From NCBI GenBank assembly GCA_965262175.1, contig CBDHES010000002.1, forward strand, positions 1,984,001 to 2,048,000: a DNA stretch of 64,000 nucleotides, in the 5' to 3' direction. Each line of letters opens with the position of its first letter. Positions within the stretch are counted from its first letter, which is position 1. The notes under the pieces are model-generated. The model was not told where the DNA came from. It did not search any database and saw only the letters and a program-made list of their open reading frames with translations. Below are positions 17,456-25,399 of the stretch, piece by piece. A program made the translations under genes and the position numbers. This stretch comes from CADEDH01 sp965262175. Its GTDB lineage: Bacteria; Actinomycetota; Acidimicrobiia; Acidimicrobiales; SZUA-35.

Positions 17456-18157
17456 ATGATGAAGCTCCTGGCATTCCTGTTGAGCCTCGGCCTGGTGGCC
17501 GCGGCCTGCTCGTCGGACGACGGCGGCGAGACGGGTGCTGACGGCGAGACCGTCGAGACGAGCGGGGACGGCGATGCCGAACCCGACGAGGATGCCGATA
17601 CGGCCGCCGGGGATCCGGCGGCCACCGGCGACGATGACGGCTCGACCGACGCTGGCGGCGGCACCGACGACGGTGCCGTCGCCGGCCTCCCCGCCTCGGA
17701 CGACACGACCGGGAACCCGGACGGGGCCGACGGCGCCGCCGGGCCGGGACCGCTCGGTCCGTTCTTGATGTTCGTGTTCGACGCCAGCGGGACGGAGCCG
17801 ACCGAGGAGGTCGTGGCCTGCTTCGAAGGGCGGGACCTCGACCCCGGCCTCTCGCTCGATGCATCGGAGGATGAGCTGGCCCGGGCCATCCTCGCCGTCA
17901 GCGCCTGCGCCCCGGAAGCGGCGGCCGTGTTGGCCGTCGAGGACCTCGCCCTCCCCGAGGGCGTCGAGCAGGGCGACGCCGTCTGCGTGCTCACCATCGC
18001 CTACCAGGAGCTGGCGACCTATCCCGAGGACGAGGCGTTCGTTCTCCTCGAGAGCGAGTCGGTGCCCCCCGAGCTCCGGGGCCCGACCGTGGAACGGGCC
18101 GCCGGGGAGTGTGGGCTCTCGGAGGTCCAGATCACGGGCATCCTCGACGGCACCTGA
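17456..18157 (+). CDS. Acidic lipoprotein, intact paralogue of the preceding gene
   Basis: A 233-residue product with a lipoprotein signal (MMKLLAFLLSLGLVAAACSSDD; lipobox VAAAC), a long Asp/Gly/Thr-rich low-complexity spacer (about 20-95), and a C-terminal helical domain with conserved Cys pairs (VVACFEGRDLDPGLSLD, AILAVSACAPEA, AVCVLTIAYQELATYPEDEA, AAGECGLSEVQ). The family is not recognised. It follows the frameshifted copy after 21 bp, so the two were probably co-transcribed and arose by tandem duplication. ATG at 17456 is followed by a second ATG; either may be used. Confidence 0.8.
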   Translation: MMKLLAFLLSLGLVAAACSSDDGGETGADGETVETSGDGDAEPDEDADTAAGDPAATGDDDGSTDAGGGTDDGAVAGLPASDDTTGNPDGADGAAGPGPLGPFLMFVFDASGTEPTEEVVACFEGRDLDPGLSLDASEDELARAILAVSACAPEAAAVLAVEDLALPEGVEQGDAVCVLTIAYQELATYPEDEAFVLLESESVPPELRGPTVERAAGECGLSEVQITGILDGT

Positions 18158-18204
18158 TCCCAGTCGGGGCCTGATCCCAGCCGGGGCCTGATCCCGACAG
18201 GGGC
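18154..18204. repeat. Three tandem 17-bp units filling a convergent intergenic gap
   Basis: CTGATCCCAGTCGGGGC, CTGATCCCAGCCGGGGC and CTGATCCCGACAGGGGC lie head to tail and occupy the whole gap between the lipoprotein stop and the stop of the convergent membrane-protein gene. Each unit has CCC...GGGG self-complementarity, so the array could form hairpins and end transcription from both sides. The first unit contains the lipoprotein TGA stop. Confidence 0.85.
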
Positions 18205-18798
18205 TCAGCTCATGGCTGCGACGCCGAGGGTGGTCAGCATCCCGGTGATCAGTGCCAGGTAGCTGGCCTGCAGCCACCGGTACTTCCGATGGAGCAACAC
18301 GTTGGCCGCCTGGTGGAGGTCAGCCAGGATCACCCCGTAGACCCGCTCGTCGTCGGCCAGGATGGCCCGCATCCGGGCCTGGTACTCCTCGGCCTCGACC
18401 CGGGCGATCGACCCGAAGAACAGCGGGTTCCACGCCGACCCGGCTTGCCCCTCGGTGCGAGCACCGGGCCGCCATCTCCCCCCGACGGTGGGGAACAGCG
18501 ACACGGCGGCCAGGACCCCGGCGACGATCGCCGTGATGGCCAGGACCAGCTTGGCCGTCCCGAGCGGGTCGTCGGCCGCGCCCGAGAAGACGATGGTCGC
18601 CACCACGAAGGACGCGCCGAGGACGATGCTGGCCTTCTGATCGGCCAACGCCGAGAGCTGGACCATGTTCTGCTGGGTGGTCCGGAGCACGTAGTCGGTG
18701 GCGGGCCGAGCCTGGATGGAGTCACCGCTGGTGGGCACGGGCATCATCGACGCCGGTACCGGTGGCGGGCCGTGGTCGCTCGCTCGTCGATCGGTCAT
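18205..18798 (-). CDS. Pycsar-type membrane effector protein (DUF5706-like, PycTM)
   Basis: About 197 residues. The order DYVLRTTQQNMVQLSALADQ, KASIVLGASFVVATIVFSG (first span), a second span AKLVLAITAIVAGVLAAVSLFP, then WNPLFFGSIARVEAEEYQ and a final HRKYRWLQASYLALITGML span matches the DUF5706 family of Pycsar effectors. In that system a pyrimidine cyclase makes cCMP or cUMP during phage infection and the effector damages the membrane. No pyrimidine cyclase gene is seen in this window. ATG at 18798 is preferred; an ATG at 18870 would run into the divergent promoter region. Call rests on motif order read by eye. Confidence 0.7.
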   Translation of the reverse strand: MTDRRASDHGPPPVPASMMPVPTSGDSIQARPATDYVLRTTQQNMVQLSALADQKASIVLGASFVVATIVFSGAADDPLGTAKLVLAITAIVAGVLAAVSLFPTVGGRWRPGARTEGQAGSAWNPLFFGSIARVEAEEYQARMRAILADDERVYGVILADLHQAANVLLHRKYRWLQASYLALITGMLTTLGVAAMS

Positions 18799-18893
18799 CC
18801 GTGGCTCGATCCCTTCCCCCTCGTGCCTACGTCGCCCCCTGGCATAGCATTGGGGCGGCGACGCCGACAACCGCCGATCGCCGACGATTCGCG

Positions 18894-20780
18894 ATGTCCA
18901 CCGACGCCCGCCGCCCCGATCCCGCCCCCCGACCGCCGCTCGGTTCCTACGCCGCCAAGCGGTGCCCGCTCAGGGTCCAGCTCGATCATCTCCAACCGGA
19001 CGTTCCCCGAGCTCCGACCCCGCTCGACGCCGAGGCCCGGATCGCCGCCGGCGTCGACTTCGAGGAGGCGTTGCTGACCCGGATGTTCGCCGCCGCCAGC
19101 CGCCGTCGACCGGCCGCCGCGGCGCGATGGGTCATCGCTCACGACGATGCCGGCCTGACCGAGGCGGCGATCGATGCCGGCGCCCCCGTGATCGCCAAGG
19201 CCCGCCTGCCCATCGATCTCGACGGCGGCCGGGTCGGCCGCCCCGATCTCCTGGTGCGGTGGCCGGTGAGCGGCCCCGGCGGCTACGTCCCCGTCGACGT
19301 CAAGCATCGCTCGACGATCGGCGGGGGCCGCCTCGATGCCGTGGTCTCGCAGCTGGCGGCCCCCGACCCCGATGCGGCAGGACCGACCGGCGACCGGCTC
19401 CGGACCGACTCCGAGATGCGGGGCCACCTGCTCCAGCTGGCCCACTACCACCGCATGCTGGAACACCACGGCTGGGCCGCCCCCGACACGGCGATGGGTG
19501 GGATCATCGGTACCGAGGAACTGGTGGCCTGGTACCGGCTCGACGAGCCGCTCTGGCAACCGGGCCCGTCGGCGCCGGGCGGCGCCCCCCGCCAGACGAC
19601 GCTCGAGCGGTACGACACCGAGATCGCGTTCCGGCACGACATGGTGATCGCGGCCGACGACGGGCGCCCCCTGCTCCCACCGATCCGCTGTGCCGAGTGC
19701 CCGTCGTGCCCCTGGCGGTGGCGCTGCGACGAACAGCTGCGGGCCGGCAGCGGCGATCCGTCGCTGGTACCCGGCGTCGGGTATCGCCAGTGGCGAAGCC
19801 TCCGCTCGGCCCGGATCACCGATCGGGCCGGAGTCGCCGGCCTCGACCTTCCGACCGCCACACTCGCCGCGGCCGGGGTCGATGTCGGCCGGTGGCTCGC
19901 CCTCGCCACCGAGGTGCCTCCCGACACCCCGCTCGTGAGCCTGTGGGCTCGAGCCGGCGGGCAGCTCGACCGGCTCGGAACGGCCGGTCTCGTCACCGCC
20001 GGCGACCTCGTCACCACCCTCGATCCGCCGACGGCCGAGATCGACAACCCGGGCTTCCTTCCCCGAGCCATCGTGGCCGCTCGGGCCGCCCTCCACCCTG
20101 AGCCGGTCCTCCGTCGGAGCGACGAGGTGCCCGTCGTCGAGCGGGCTGGCGTGGAGATCGATCTCGACATGGAGAGCGCCGCCGAGGGCGCCTACCTGTG
20201 GGGTTGCCTCGTCACCGACCGGTCCGGCCTGGGTCTGGTCGACGACGGCTACCACCCATTCGTGACCTGGCAGCCACTGGACGAGCCCGAGGTGTCGCGG
20301 GTCTTCGTCGAGCTGTGGCGTTGGTTGACCGGCCTCGTCGATGCGGCCACCGCGGCCGGGGTCGACGTGCGCTGCTACTGCTGGCACGGGTCGGCCGAGC
20401 TGACCCAGATGCGACGGGCGACCGACGACGACGCCCAGCTGCGGGCCGAGGTCGAGGCGTTCGCCGAGTCGAGCCGGTGGGTCGACCTGGAAGCGGTGTT
20501 CAACCAGGGCTGGGTGACCGGTACGGGAAGCTCGCTCAAGACCGTTGCGCCGTTGGCCGGTCACCGGTGGGGGGTCGACGACCCGGGCGGCGCGGTCTCC
20601 CAGGTCGTCCACTATCCCCGAGCGGTCGACGGCGACCTGGAGGCCCAGCGGTGGCTGCTGTCGTACAACGCCGATGACGTCGCCGCCACCTTGGCCATCC
20701 GCCGATGGCTGGCCGACGACGCCCGGGCCGCCCCGGTCGTCCCCACCACCCTCGCCGACTGGGGTGACGCCGCCTCCTGA
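18894..20780 (+). CDS. TM0106-family RecB-like nuclease with C-terminal RNase H-like domain
   Basis: About 628 residues. The N-terminal half is a RecB/Cas4-type PD-(D/E)XK nuclease: RVGRPDLLVRW followed by YVPVDVKHRSTI gives the D...DxK core, and Cys residues (KRCPLRV near the start, then CAECPSCPWRWRC around 260-280) suit a 4Fe-4S cluster as in Cas4/AddB. The C-terminal part has RNase H-like exonuclease motifs: EIDLDMES, WHGSAELTQMRR, GTGSSLKTVAPLAGHRW and YNADDVAATLAIRRWL. This two-domain layout is the TM0106 family, of unproven role in DNA repair or defence. Divergent from the Pycsar-like gene; convergent with the ParB/nuclease operon. Confidence 0.85.
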   Translation: MSTDARRPDPAPRPPLGSYAAKRCPLRVQLDHLQPDVPRAPTPLDAEARIAAGVDFEEALLTRMFAAASRRRPAAAARWVIAHDDAGLTEAAIDAGAPVIAKARLPIDLDGGRVGRPDLLVRWPVSGPGGYVPVDVKHRSTIGGGRLDAVVSQLAAPDPDAAGPTGDRLRTDSEMRGHLLQLAHYHRMLEHHGWAAPDTAMGGIIGTEELVAWYRLDEPLWQPGPSAPGGAPRQTTLERYDTEIAFRHDMVIAADDGRPLLPPIRCAECPSCPWRWRCDEQLRAGSGDPSLVPGVGYRQWRSLRSARITDRAGVAGLDLPTATLAAAGVDVGRWLALATEVPPDTPLVSLWARAGGQLDRLGTAGLVTAGDLVTTLDPPTAEIDNPGFLPRAIVAARAALHPEPVLRRSDEVPVVERAGVEIDLDMESAAEGAYLWGCLVTDRSGLGLVDDGYHPFVTWQPLDEPEVSRVFVELWRWLTGLVDAATAAGVDVRCYCWHGSAELTQMRRATDDDAQLRAEVEAFAESSRWVDLEAVFNQGWVTGTGSSLKTVAPLAGHRWGVDDPGGAVSQVVHYPRAVDGDLEAQRWLLSYNADDVAATLAIRRWLADDARAAPVVPTTLADWGDAAS

Positions 20781-20794
20781 CGAGCCGTCCGTCC

Positions 20795-21778
20795 CTAGAG
20801 GATGGGGAGGGCCGCCACCCGCTTCTCGCACCAGTCCCGGATCTCGCTGGCGGCCGCCGGGTCGAGGTGGGCGTCGGGGTGACCACGGAGGAGCCGGTCC
20901 CGACCCAGCACGAGGGCGTTGCCGAACTTGCGGCTGACCCGGGCCGCGGTCCACGTCCCCAGCTCCCGCCAGGGGACGGCAACCCCCTTCAGGAGCGGCC
21001 CGTCCCAGGCGATGAGGTCCCGCCACTCCGACAGCGCCGGCTCGCCGGTCTTGTTCTTCCAGTTGGCGCCGACCGCACACTGGACCAGCACCCACGCCTG
21101 GCCCGCCGTTCCGGGTTCGTCGAGACGGGTCCACCCGCTGACCACATCGAGGCCCTTGTCCTTGTCGTGGGGGTCGACCTTGTCCCCGATGTCGAGGTTC
21201 TCCGGTTCCAGGCCCAGCCGGTCGGCCAGCCGGACGATGCGGTCCCGAGGGTGGGTCGGCCAGTCGGGCTCGATGGGCCAACCGAAGCGGACGACCGGGC
21301 CGCCGAACAGGCCGGCGGCGCTCGCTTCGACGATCTTCTCGAACAGCCGCCCCTCGGCCGAGTCGGGCCCAATCGCCACGTCGAGGCCACCGTAGGTGCG
21401 CCCGTGGTCGAGGAGCAGCAGCATCGTGTAGGCCGGCCGCTCGTGCCACGATCCGCCCGACAGGTAGGCATCGTCGAGCTCGAACGGGAACGCCCCGGCG
21501 TCGAGTGCACCGATCCGGCTCCGTCGGAGGTGGAGTTTGGCCCACAGCTCGTCGGCGAAGCGCTCGCTGGCGTCGTCGGGACTCGTGGCATCATCGTCGA
21601 GCCACGTCTCGTCGCCGGGGAACAGCCCGCCGTCCTCCAACCCGAGGAACCCGGCCTGATCGAGCGACTCACCGAAATCGTCGCGCGAGATAGCACCTAG
21701 CGTCGAAGCAAGGACCGAAAGCTCCGCCCAATCGGCCATCAGTTCGAGATCATCGACTGAAGACGGGGGGTCTATCAA
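20795..21778 (-). CDS. Putative PD-(D/E)XK-like nuclease partner of a ParB-like protein
   Basis: A 327-residue protein of unnamed family. The central/C-terminal part resembles a restriction-endonuclease core: LFEKIVEASAAGLFG (helix with E147), DPHDKDKGLDVVSGW (D211), then a beta-strand AWVLVQCAVGANWKNKTGE (Q233, N239, K241, K243) in place of the usual ExK/QxK strand. The N-terminal 140 residues are helical with no motif I can name. No signal peptide or membrane span. The TTG at 21778 starts only 2 bp after the upstream stop, so the two genes are one transcript; an ATG at 21739 is an alternative start. Nuclease activity is inferred; the metal-binding residues deviate from the consensus. Confidence 0.55.
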   Translation of the reverse strand: MIDPPSSVDDLELMADWAELSVLASTLGAISRDDFGESLDQAGFLGLEDGGLFPGDETWLDDDATSPDDASERFADELWAKLHLRRSRIGALDAGAFPFELDDAYLSGGSWHERPAYTMLLLLDHGRTYGGLDVAIGPDSAEGRLFEKIVEASAAGLFGGPVVRFGWPIEPDWPTHPRDRIVRLADRLGLEPENLDIGDKVDPHDKDKGLDVVSGWTRLDEPGTAGQAWVLVQCAVGANWKNKTGEPALSEWRDLIAWDGPLLKGVAVPWRELGTWTAARVSRKFGNALVLGRDRLLRGHPDAHLDPAAASEIRDWCEKRVAALPIL

Positions 21779-21780
21779 CC

Positions 21781-22908
21781 TTAGAGTGAGTCGGCTCCCT
21801 CGACCAGCCCTGGAACCTGCTGAGCCAGTCGGCGGTAGAACCGGACGGTTTCGACGAGAGCGGCCTGAACATCGTCGTCGTCGTTGTGATCGGCGATGAT
21901 GGGGACCGCGTCTCGCAGGAGGTCGGCGGAATTGCGCAGGTTGTTGACCAGAGTAGTCGCTTCACCACCCGAGTGCTCCCACGCCCGATCGAAGCTCGGG
22001 TTCGCCGTCCGACGCAGGTAGTCGAGCGACTCCTCGGAGTTGAGGATGTCCGCCCACTGCGGAAGGTGGTGCGAGTCCGTCAGGATCTTGTCCGACTCCT
22101 CGGTGCCGAACGTCCATCGGAGGAAGTCGCTCAGCTCCTGGAGGTGAGACGGCGGGACCGGGCCGCTGGACGCCCGATCCGGGCTGCCGTCGAACACCAC
22201 GCCGAGGAACTCGGGGATGCCGGCCTCCTGAAGGGCTCGCAACAGGACGCCGAACGTCTCCTCCGCCTGCTTGGCCCCGGCGAGATCGAGGCCGAAGGCC
22301 TGCTCGATGAGCTGGTGGGCCACGACGTGCCGCTCCACCGCTCGGGCCTTGGTTCCGAGGCGACCGGCGACATCCTCGAAGCTCAGCCCGCCCCAGGCCA
22401 CCAGATGGGCCATGAAGCTCGCCTTCTCCACGGCCGGCCACGACTTGATGCCCGTGACGTGGCGGTAGCCGATGTAGGCGATGAGCTGAGAGTCGGCCGG
22501 GTCGTGCCAGACCTGGACCTGGAGCTCGGCGATGTGGTCCCTCGTCTCGGACGGAAGCTCGGCCGACAATCGCTCGAAGCGAGATCGGTAGCGCTCGGGG
22601 GCCAGGCCGGGATCGAGGAGCAGCTTGATCGCCGCCACCCGCCGGTTGCCCTCCCGAACCCGGATCCGGCCCGAGCTCTCGTAGCCGGCGATCGGATCCT
22701 GGGCCAGGAACCCGGCTTCGACGATGGCCTCCGCCAGGCCCTCGACGTCGAATCGGCCGCTCAGGACCTCGAGCAGCTCCTGCTGGGTAGCACCCCGGTA
22801 GCGGGGCGGTAACCGCGGATTCTCCGGGTCGAGCTCCAGTTCGTCGAGAGTTCGAACCGTTTCCCACTCGAAGCGATCGGTCGGCTCCCGTGCGGTCGAT
22901 GCGTTCAT
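21781..22908 (-). CDS. ParB/Srx-like domain protein, first gene of a two-gene operon
   Basis: A 375-residue protein. Residues 15-100 form a ParB/sulfiredoxin-like N-terminal domain: LDELELDPENPRLP, LAEAIVEAGFLAQDPIAGY and the loop RVREGNRRVAAIKLL (EGNRR at 86-90), the site where ParB relatives bind nucleotide. The middle region includes a possible helix-turn-helix (SFEDVAGRLGTKARAVERH, about 175-193), and the rest is helical. It is not a chromosomal ParB: no parA neighbour and a different length and motif. EGNRR-type ParB proteins are found in many defence and mobile operons. A promoter fits immediately upstream. The coupled partner is the putative nuclease at 20795-21778. Confidence 0.75.
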   Translation of the reverse strand: MNASTAREPTDRFEWETVRTLDELELDPENPRLPPRYRGATQQELLEVLSGRFDVEGLAEAIVEAGFLAQDPIAGYESSGRIRVREGNRRVAAIKLLLDPGLAPERYRSRFERLSAELPSETRDHIAELQVQVWHDPADSQLIAYIGYRHVTGIKSWPAVEKASFMAHLVAWGGLSFEDVAGRLGTKARAVERHVVAHQLIEQAFGLDLAGAKQAEETFGVLLRALQEAGIPEFLGVVFDGSPDRASSGPVPPSHLQELSDFLRWTFGTEESDKILTDSHHLPQWADILNSEESLDYLRRTANPSFDRAWEHSGGEATTLVNNLRNSADLLRDAVPIIADHNDDDDVQAALVETVRFYRRLAQQVPGLVEGADSL

Positions 22909-22917
22909 GCCTGAACC

Positions 22918-22946
22918 ATTATGAGGTCGGATCGCGGCTGGACCAA
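22918..22946 (-). promoter_or_regulatory. Promoter of the ParB-like/nuclease operon
   Basis: On the minus strand TTGGTC (22946-22941) and CATAAT (22923-22918) are separated by 17 bp, a close sigma70-type match. A start point some 7 bp downstream would fall 3-5 bases before the ATG at 22908, so the message would be leaderless or nearly so, a common arrangement in Actinobacteria. Confidence 0.55.
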
Positions 22947-23035
22947 AGGTTCTTTCACACCTTGGCTACGTCGCCGTCGGTACCCATCGGTTCCGAGCGA
23001 CCGTCACCATCGCGTCGTACCTGGTCGGAGCGACC

Positions 23036-23716
23036 TCACCGGTCGAGGTCGGCGTCCATGGCATCCAGCACGCCCCCTCGGACCGCTGAGACGGTCTTGA
23101 CGTAGGCCCCTCGATCGAGCCCGGCGAGTCCCTTGGCCTCGGCCACCGCGGTCTCGATCACCGCCTCCGGATCGACGGTCTGGTCGAGGAAGCCGGCGTC
23201 GATCGCGCCACTGCCGTCGACGAGTCGGGCATTGACCACCGACCGCTGGAGGTGGCGCCGGCTGAGCCGTTCGGTGGCGATGGCCAGGGCCCACCCGGGC
23301 AGGGTCAACCCGATCGCCACCTCGTTGAGCCCGATCTTCACCGGCCCGGTCGGGCCGATCCGGACGTCGCACCCGAGGAGCATGAGGGCGCCGGCCGCCA
23401 CGGCGTGACCGGTGCAGGCCGCCACGACCGGTACGTCGCACCCGTAGAGCTGACGAACCAGGGCGCCACCGGCGTCGACCATGGCGGCGACGGCGTCGAG
23501 GTCGCCGGCCGCCATGACGTCGAGGTCGAACCCGGCCGAGAACCGGCCGGCCCGGCCGGCGAGGACGATGGCGGCGACCGAGGTGTCGGCGGACGCCTCG
23601 GCCACCGCCGCCGACAGCGCGGCCGACAGGTCGGGGCCGAGGGCGTTGGCCTTGCCGTCGTCCATCGTGAGGAGGACGACCTCGCCGTCCCGGGCGATCG
23701 TGAGCTTGTCGGTCAT
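23036..23716 (-). CDS. Enoyl-CoA hydratase/isomerase family protein (crotonase), short
   Basis: The 226-residue crotonase has the oxyanion-hole segments FSAGFDLDVMAAGDLDAVA and ACTGHAVAAGALMLLGCDVRIG, then LNEVAIGLTLPGWALAIATERL. It is shorter than the 255-270 residues typical of hydratases. The position that holds the first catalytic Glu (usually MPE near 110) reads IGLNEVAIGL; the second Glu is not obvious. It may be an isomerase or hydrolase variant. It stands alone between the ParB operon and the TasA-like gene. Confidence 0.85.
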   Translation of the reverse strand: MTDKLTIARDGEVVLLTMDDGKANALGPDLSAALSAAVAEASADTSVAAIVLAGRAGRFSAGFDLDVMAAGDLDAVAAMVDAGGALVRQLYGCDVPVVAACTGHAVAAGALMLLGCDVRIGPTGPVKIGLNEVAIGLTLPGWALAIATERLSRRHLQRSVVNARLVDGSGAIDAGFLDQTVDPEAVIETAVAEAKGLAGLDRGAYVKTVSAVRGGVLDAMDADLDR

Positions 23717-23857
23717 CCGGCCGACCCTAGTCCCGCTCCCGGGCCGGGACCGGCCCGAGCAAACGTGACGGGCGACCGCTCAAGTACCCGGCGGATCGGG
23801 CCGTTCTCATCGTTGATCCGGAATGGGGAGCCGGATGGGCGATCCAGCGGAGGACCA

Positions 23858-24502
23858 GTGAGCGAGAACGACAACGAGACGGCTCGGGAGGGCCGAAGGC
23901 GGCGGCCGTCGCCGGCAACGGTCCAGGCGGTGGTGGTCGGCGGAGCCTTCCTGGCGGCGTTGGCCGTCGTCAGCGCCCTGGTGGTGAACCACTCGGTAGC
24001 GGCCTTCACCGCCAACACCGACAACACCGCGAACCAGTTCAACGCCGGCACCGTGGTGCTGACCGACGACGACACCGGCACCGCCATGTTCAACGTGTCG
24101 AACATGGCCCCTGGTCAGACCGTCGAGCGCTGCATCGTGGTGACCTACTCGGGGTCGATCCCCGACCCTACCGCGGTACGCCTCTACAGCGGGGGCTACA
24201 CCGACTCCGGCACCCTGGCGGCCCAGCTCGACGTGACGATCCAGGAGGGATCGGGCGGCTCGTTCGGCGCCGGGGACTGCACCGGCTTCACCAGCGCAGC
24301 GACGATCGAGACCGGCGGCACGCTGGTCGATTTCGATACCGACCACACCGACTACGCCACCGGCGCCGGAACCTGGGACCCCTCGAGCACGCCGGCGTCG
24401 CGGACCTACCGGTTCGCGGTGACGATGAACGCCGCCGCCCCCGACTCGGTCCAGGGCGACAGCGTGACCAACCTCGGGTTCACGTGGGAGGTCCAGAGCT
24501 GA
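23858..24502 (+). CDS. TasA/camelysin-like secreted protein, likely SipW-type substrate
   Basis: About 214 residues. A charged N-terminus (SENDNETAREGRRRR) precedes a long hydrophobic segment (VQAVVVGGAFLAALAVVSALVV), then VNHSVAAFTANTDNTANQF, the SipW-type signal ending with a conserved AxFT..TDNT-like sequence, and a beta-rich domain (FNVSNMAPGQTVERCIVVTYSG). TasA and CalY/camelysin proteins form cell-surface fibres or act as proteases in Bacillus; actinobacterial relatives are little studied. GTG at 23858 follows a good GCGGAGGACCA ribosome site. Its end overlaps the start of the peptidase gene. Confidence 0.75.
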   Translation: MSENDNETAREGRRRRPSPATVQAVVVGGAFLAALAVVSALVVNHSVAAFTANTDNTANQFNAGTVVLTDDDTGTAMFNVSNMAPGQTVERCIVVTYSGSIPDPTAVRLYSGGYTDSGTLAAQLDVTIQEGSGGSFGAGDCTGFTSAATIETGGTLVDFDTDHTDYATGAGTWDPSSTPASRTYRFAVTMNAAAPDSVQGDSVTNLGFTWEVQS

Positions 24503-25287
24503 TCCGGTCCGGGCTCCGCCGTCTCGGCCCGGTGGTCGCGATGCGGCGGCTGCTCGGGGTCTTCTGCCTGGCCATCGTCGCCCTCGTGACGTGGTGCGCG
24601 GTCTGGGTGACCCTGATCCCGGCCGTCCGAGGGTGGCGCACGGTGGTCGTCGTCTCGGGGTCGATGGAGCCGGCCATCGAGGTGGGGGACGTTCTGCTCG
24701 CCGAGCCGGTCGACGCGGCCCCCGACGGACTGACGACCGGGGCGCTGGAACCGGGAGCGGTGGTGATCTTCGACGATCCGGCCCGAGGTCAGCTCGTGAC
24801 CCACCGGGTCGTGGCCATCACCGCCACGGGCAACTACGTGACCCGCGGTGACGCCAACGGGATCGACGATTCGACTCCGGTGGCCCCGGACTCGATCGTG
24901 GCGGTCGGACGAACCCTGGTCCCGATGGCCGGGCTGCCCCTGATCTGGGTCCGGGAGGGTCGATGGGCGGCACTGGCCTCGGCCGGCGTGGTGCTGATCG
25001 GCTCGGCCCGGCTCGCACCGTGGTCTCTCGGATCCGGTCGAGCACCCGACGTCGGCGACGAACCGGCCATCCCGGGTCATCCCGGTCGGATCTCCCCCGC
25101 CGGTCCAGGTTCCGATCGGGAGGTGATCGCCGTGTCGTCGCTGGCCGCCCTGGCCGGGGTCGTCGTCGCCGTCGCCTCGACGTTGGGCCTGATGATCGCC
25201 ACGGTCGGCATGGTCGGGCCGTTGTACGACGGGAACGAGCCGACCACGATCTCGCCGACCGGTCCGACGCCCCGATCGACGACCTGA
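24484..25287 (+). CDS. SipW-type (ER/archaeal-like) signal peptidase I
   Basis: About 267 residues. A first span (LLGVFCLAIVALVTWCAVWV) precedes VVVVSGSMEPAIEVGDVLL with the catalytic Ser in SGSMEP. LVTHRVVAI supplies the His that replaces Lys in SipW-type S26B peptidases, followed by YVTRGDANGIDDSTPV. Two more spans lie near the C-terminus. It should cleave the product of the overlapping upstream gene. The GTG at 24484 is the longest start; a GGGAGG at 24486 sits 7 bases before an in-frame CTG at 24499 that overlaps the upstream TGA as CTGA, so a non-standard CTG start is possible, as is ATG at 24541. Confidence 0.88.
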   Translation: MGGPELIRSGLRRLGPVVAMRRLLGVFCLAIVALVTWCAVWVTLIPAVRGWRTVVVVSGSMEPAIEVGDVLLAEPVDAAPDGLTTGALEPGAVVIFDDPARGQLVTHRVVAITATGNYVTRGDANGIDDSTPVAPDSIVAVGRTLVPMAGLPLIWVREGRWAALASAGVVLIGSARLAPWSLGSGRAPDVGDEPAIPGHPGRISPAGPGSDREVIAVSSLAALAGVVVAVASTLGLMIATVGMVGPLYDGNEPTTISPTGPTPRSTT

Positions 25288-25399
25288 TCGGCTGCTGTCG
25301 GCGTCTCCGGGTTCGCCTCGACCTCGCGGGCGCCCGGCGTGTCGGCGCGGCGTGGCGGTGGGCTAAGGTGCCTAGGGTCACCGTCGCAGGGAGGGACCC

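Noticed and set aside
18795..21545. A 916-codon minus-strand open frame opposite the RecB-like nuclease gene
   Set aside because: Gly/Arg/Pro-rich product without motifs; the plus strand encodes the conserved nuclease core.
21781..22908. Chromosome-partitioning ParB
   Set aside because: No parA neighbour, no parS-type palindrome noticed nearby, and an EGNRR loop with a different overall length and coupled nuclease-like gene.
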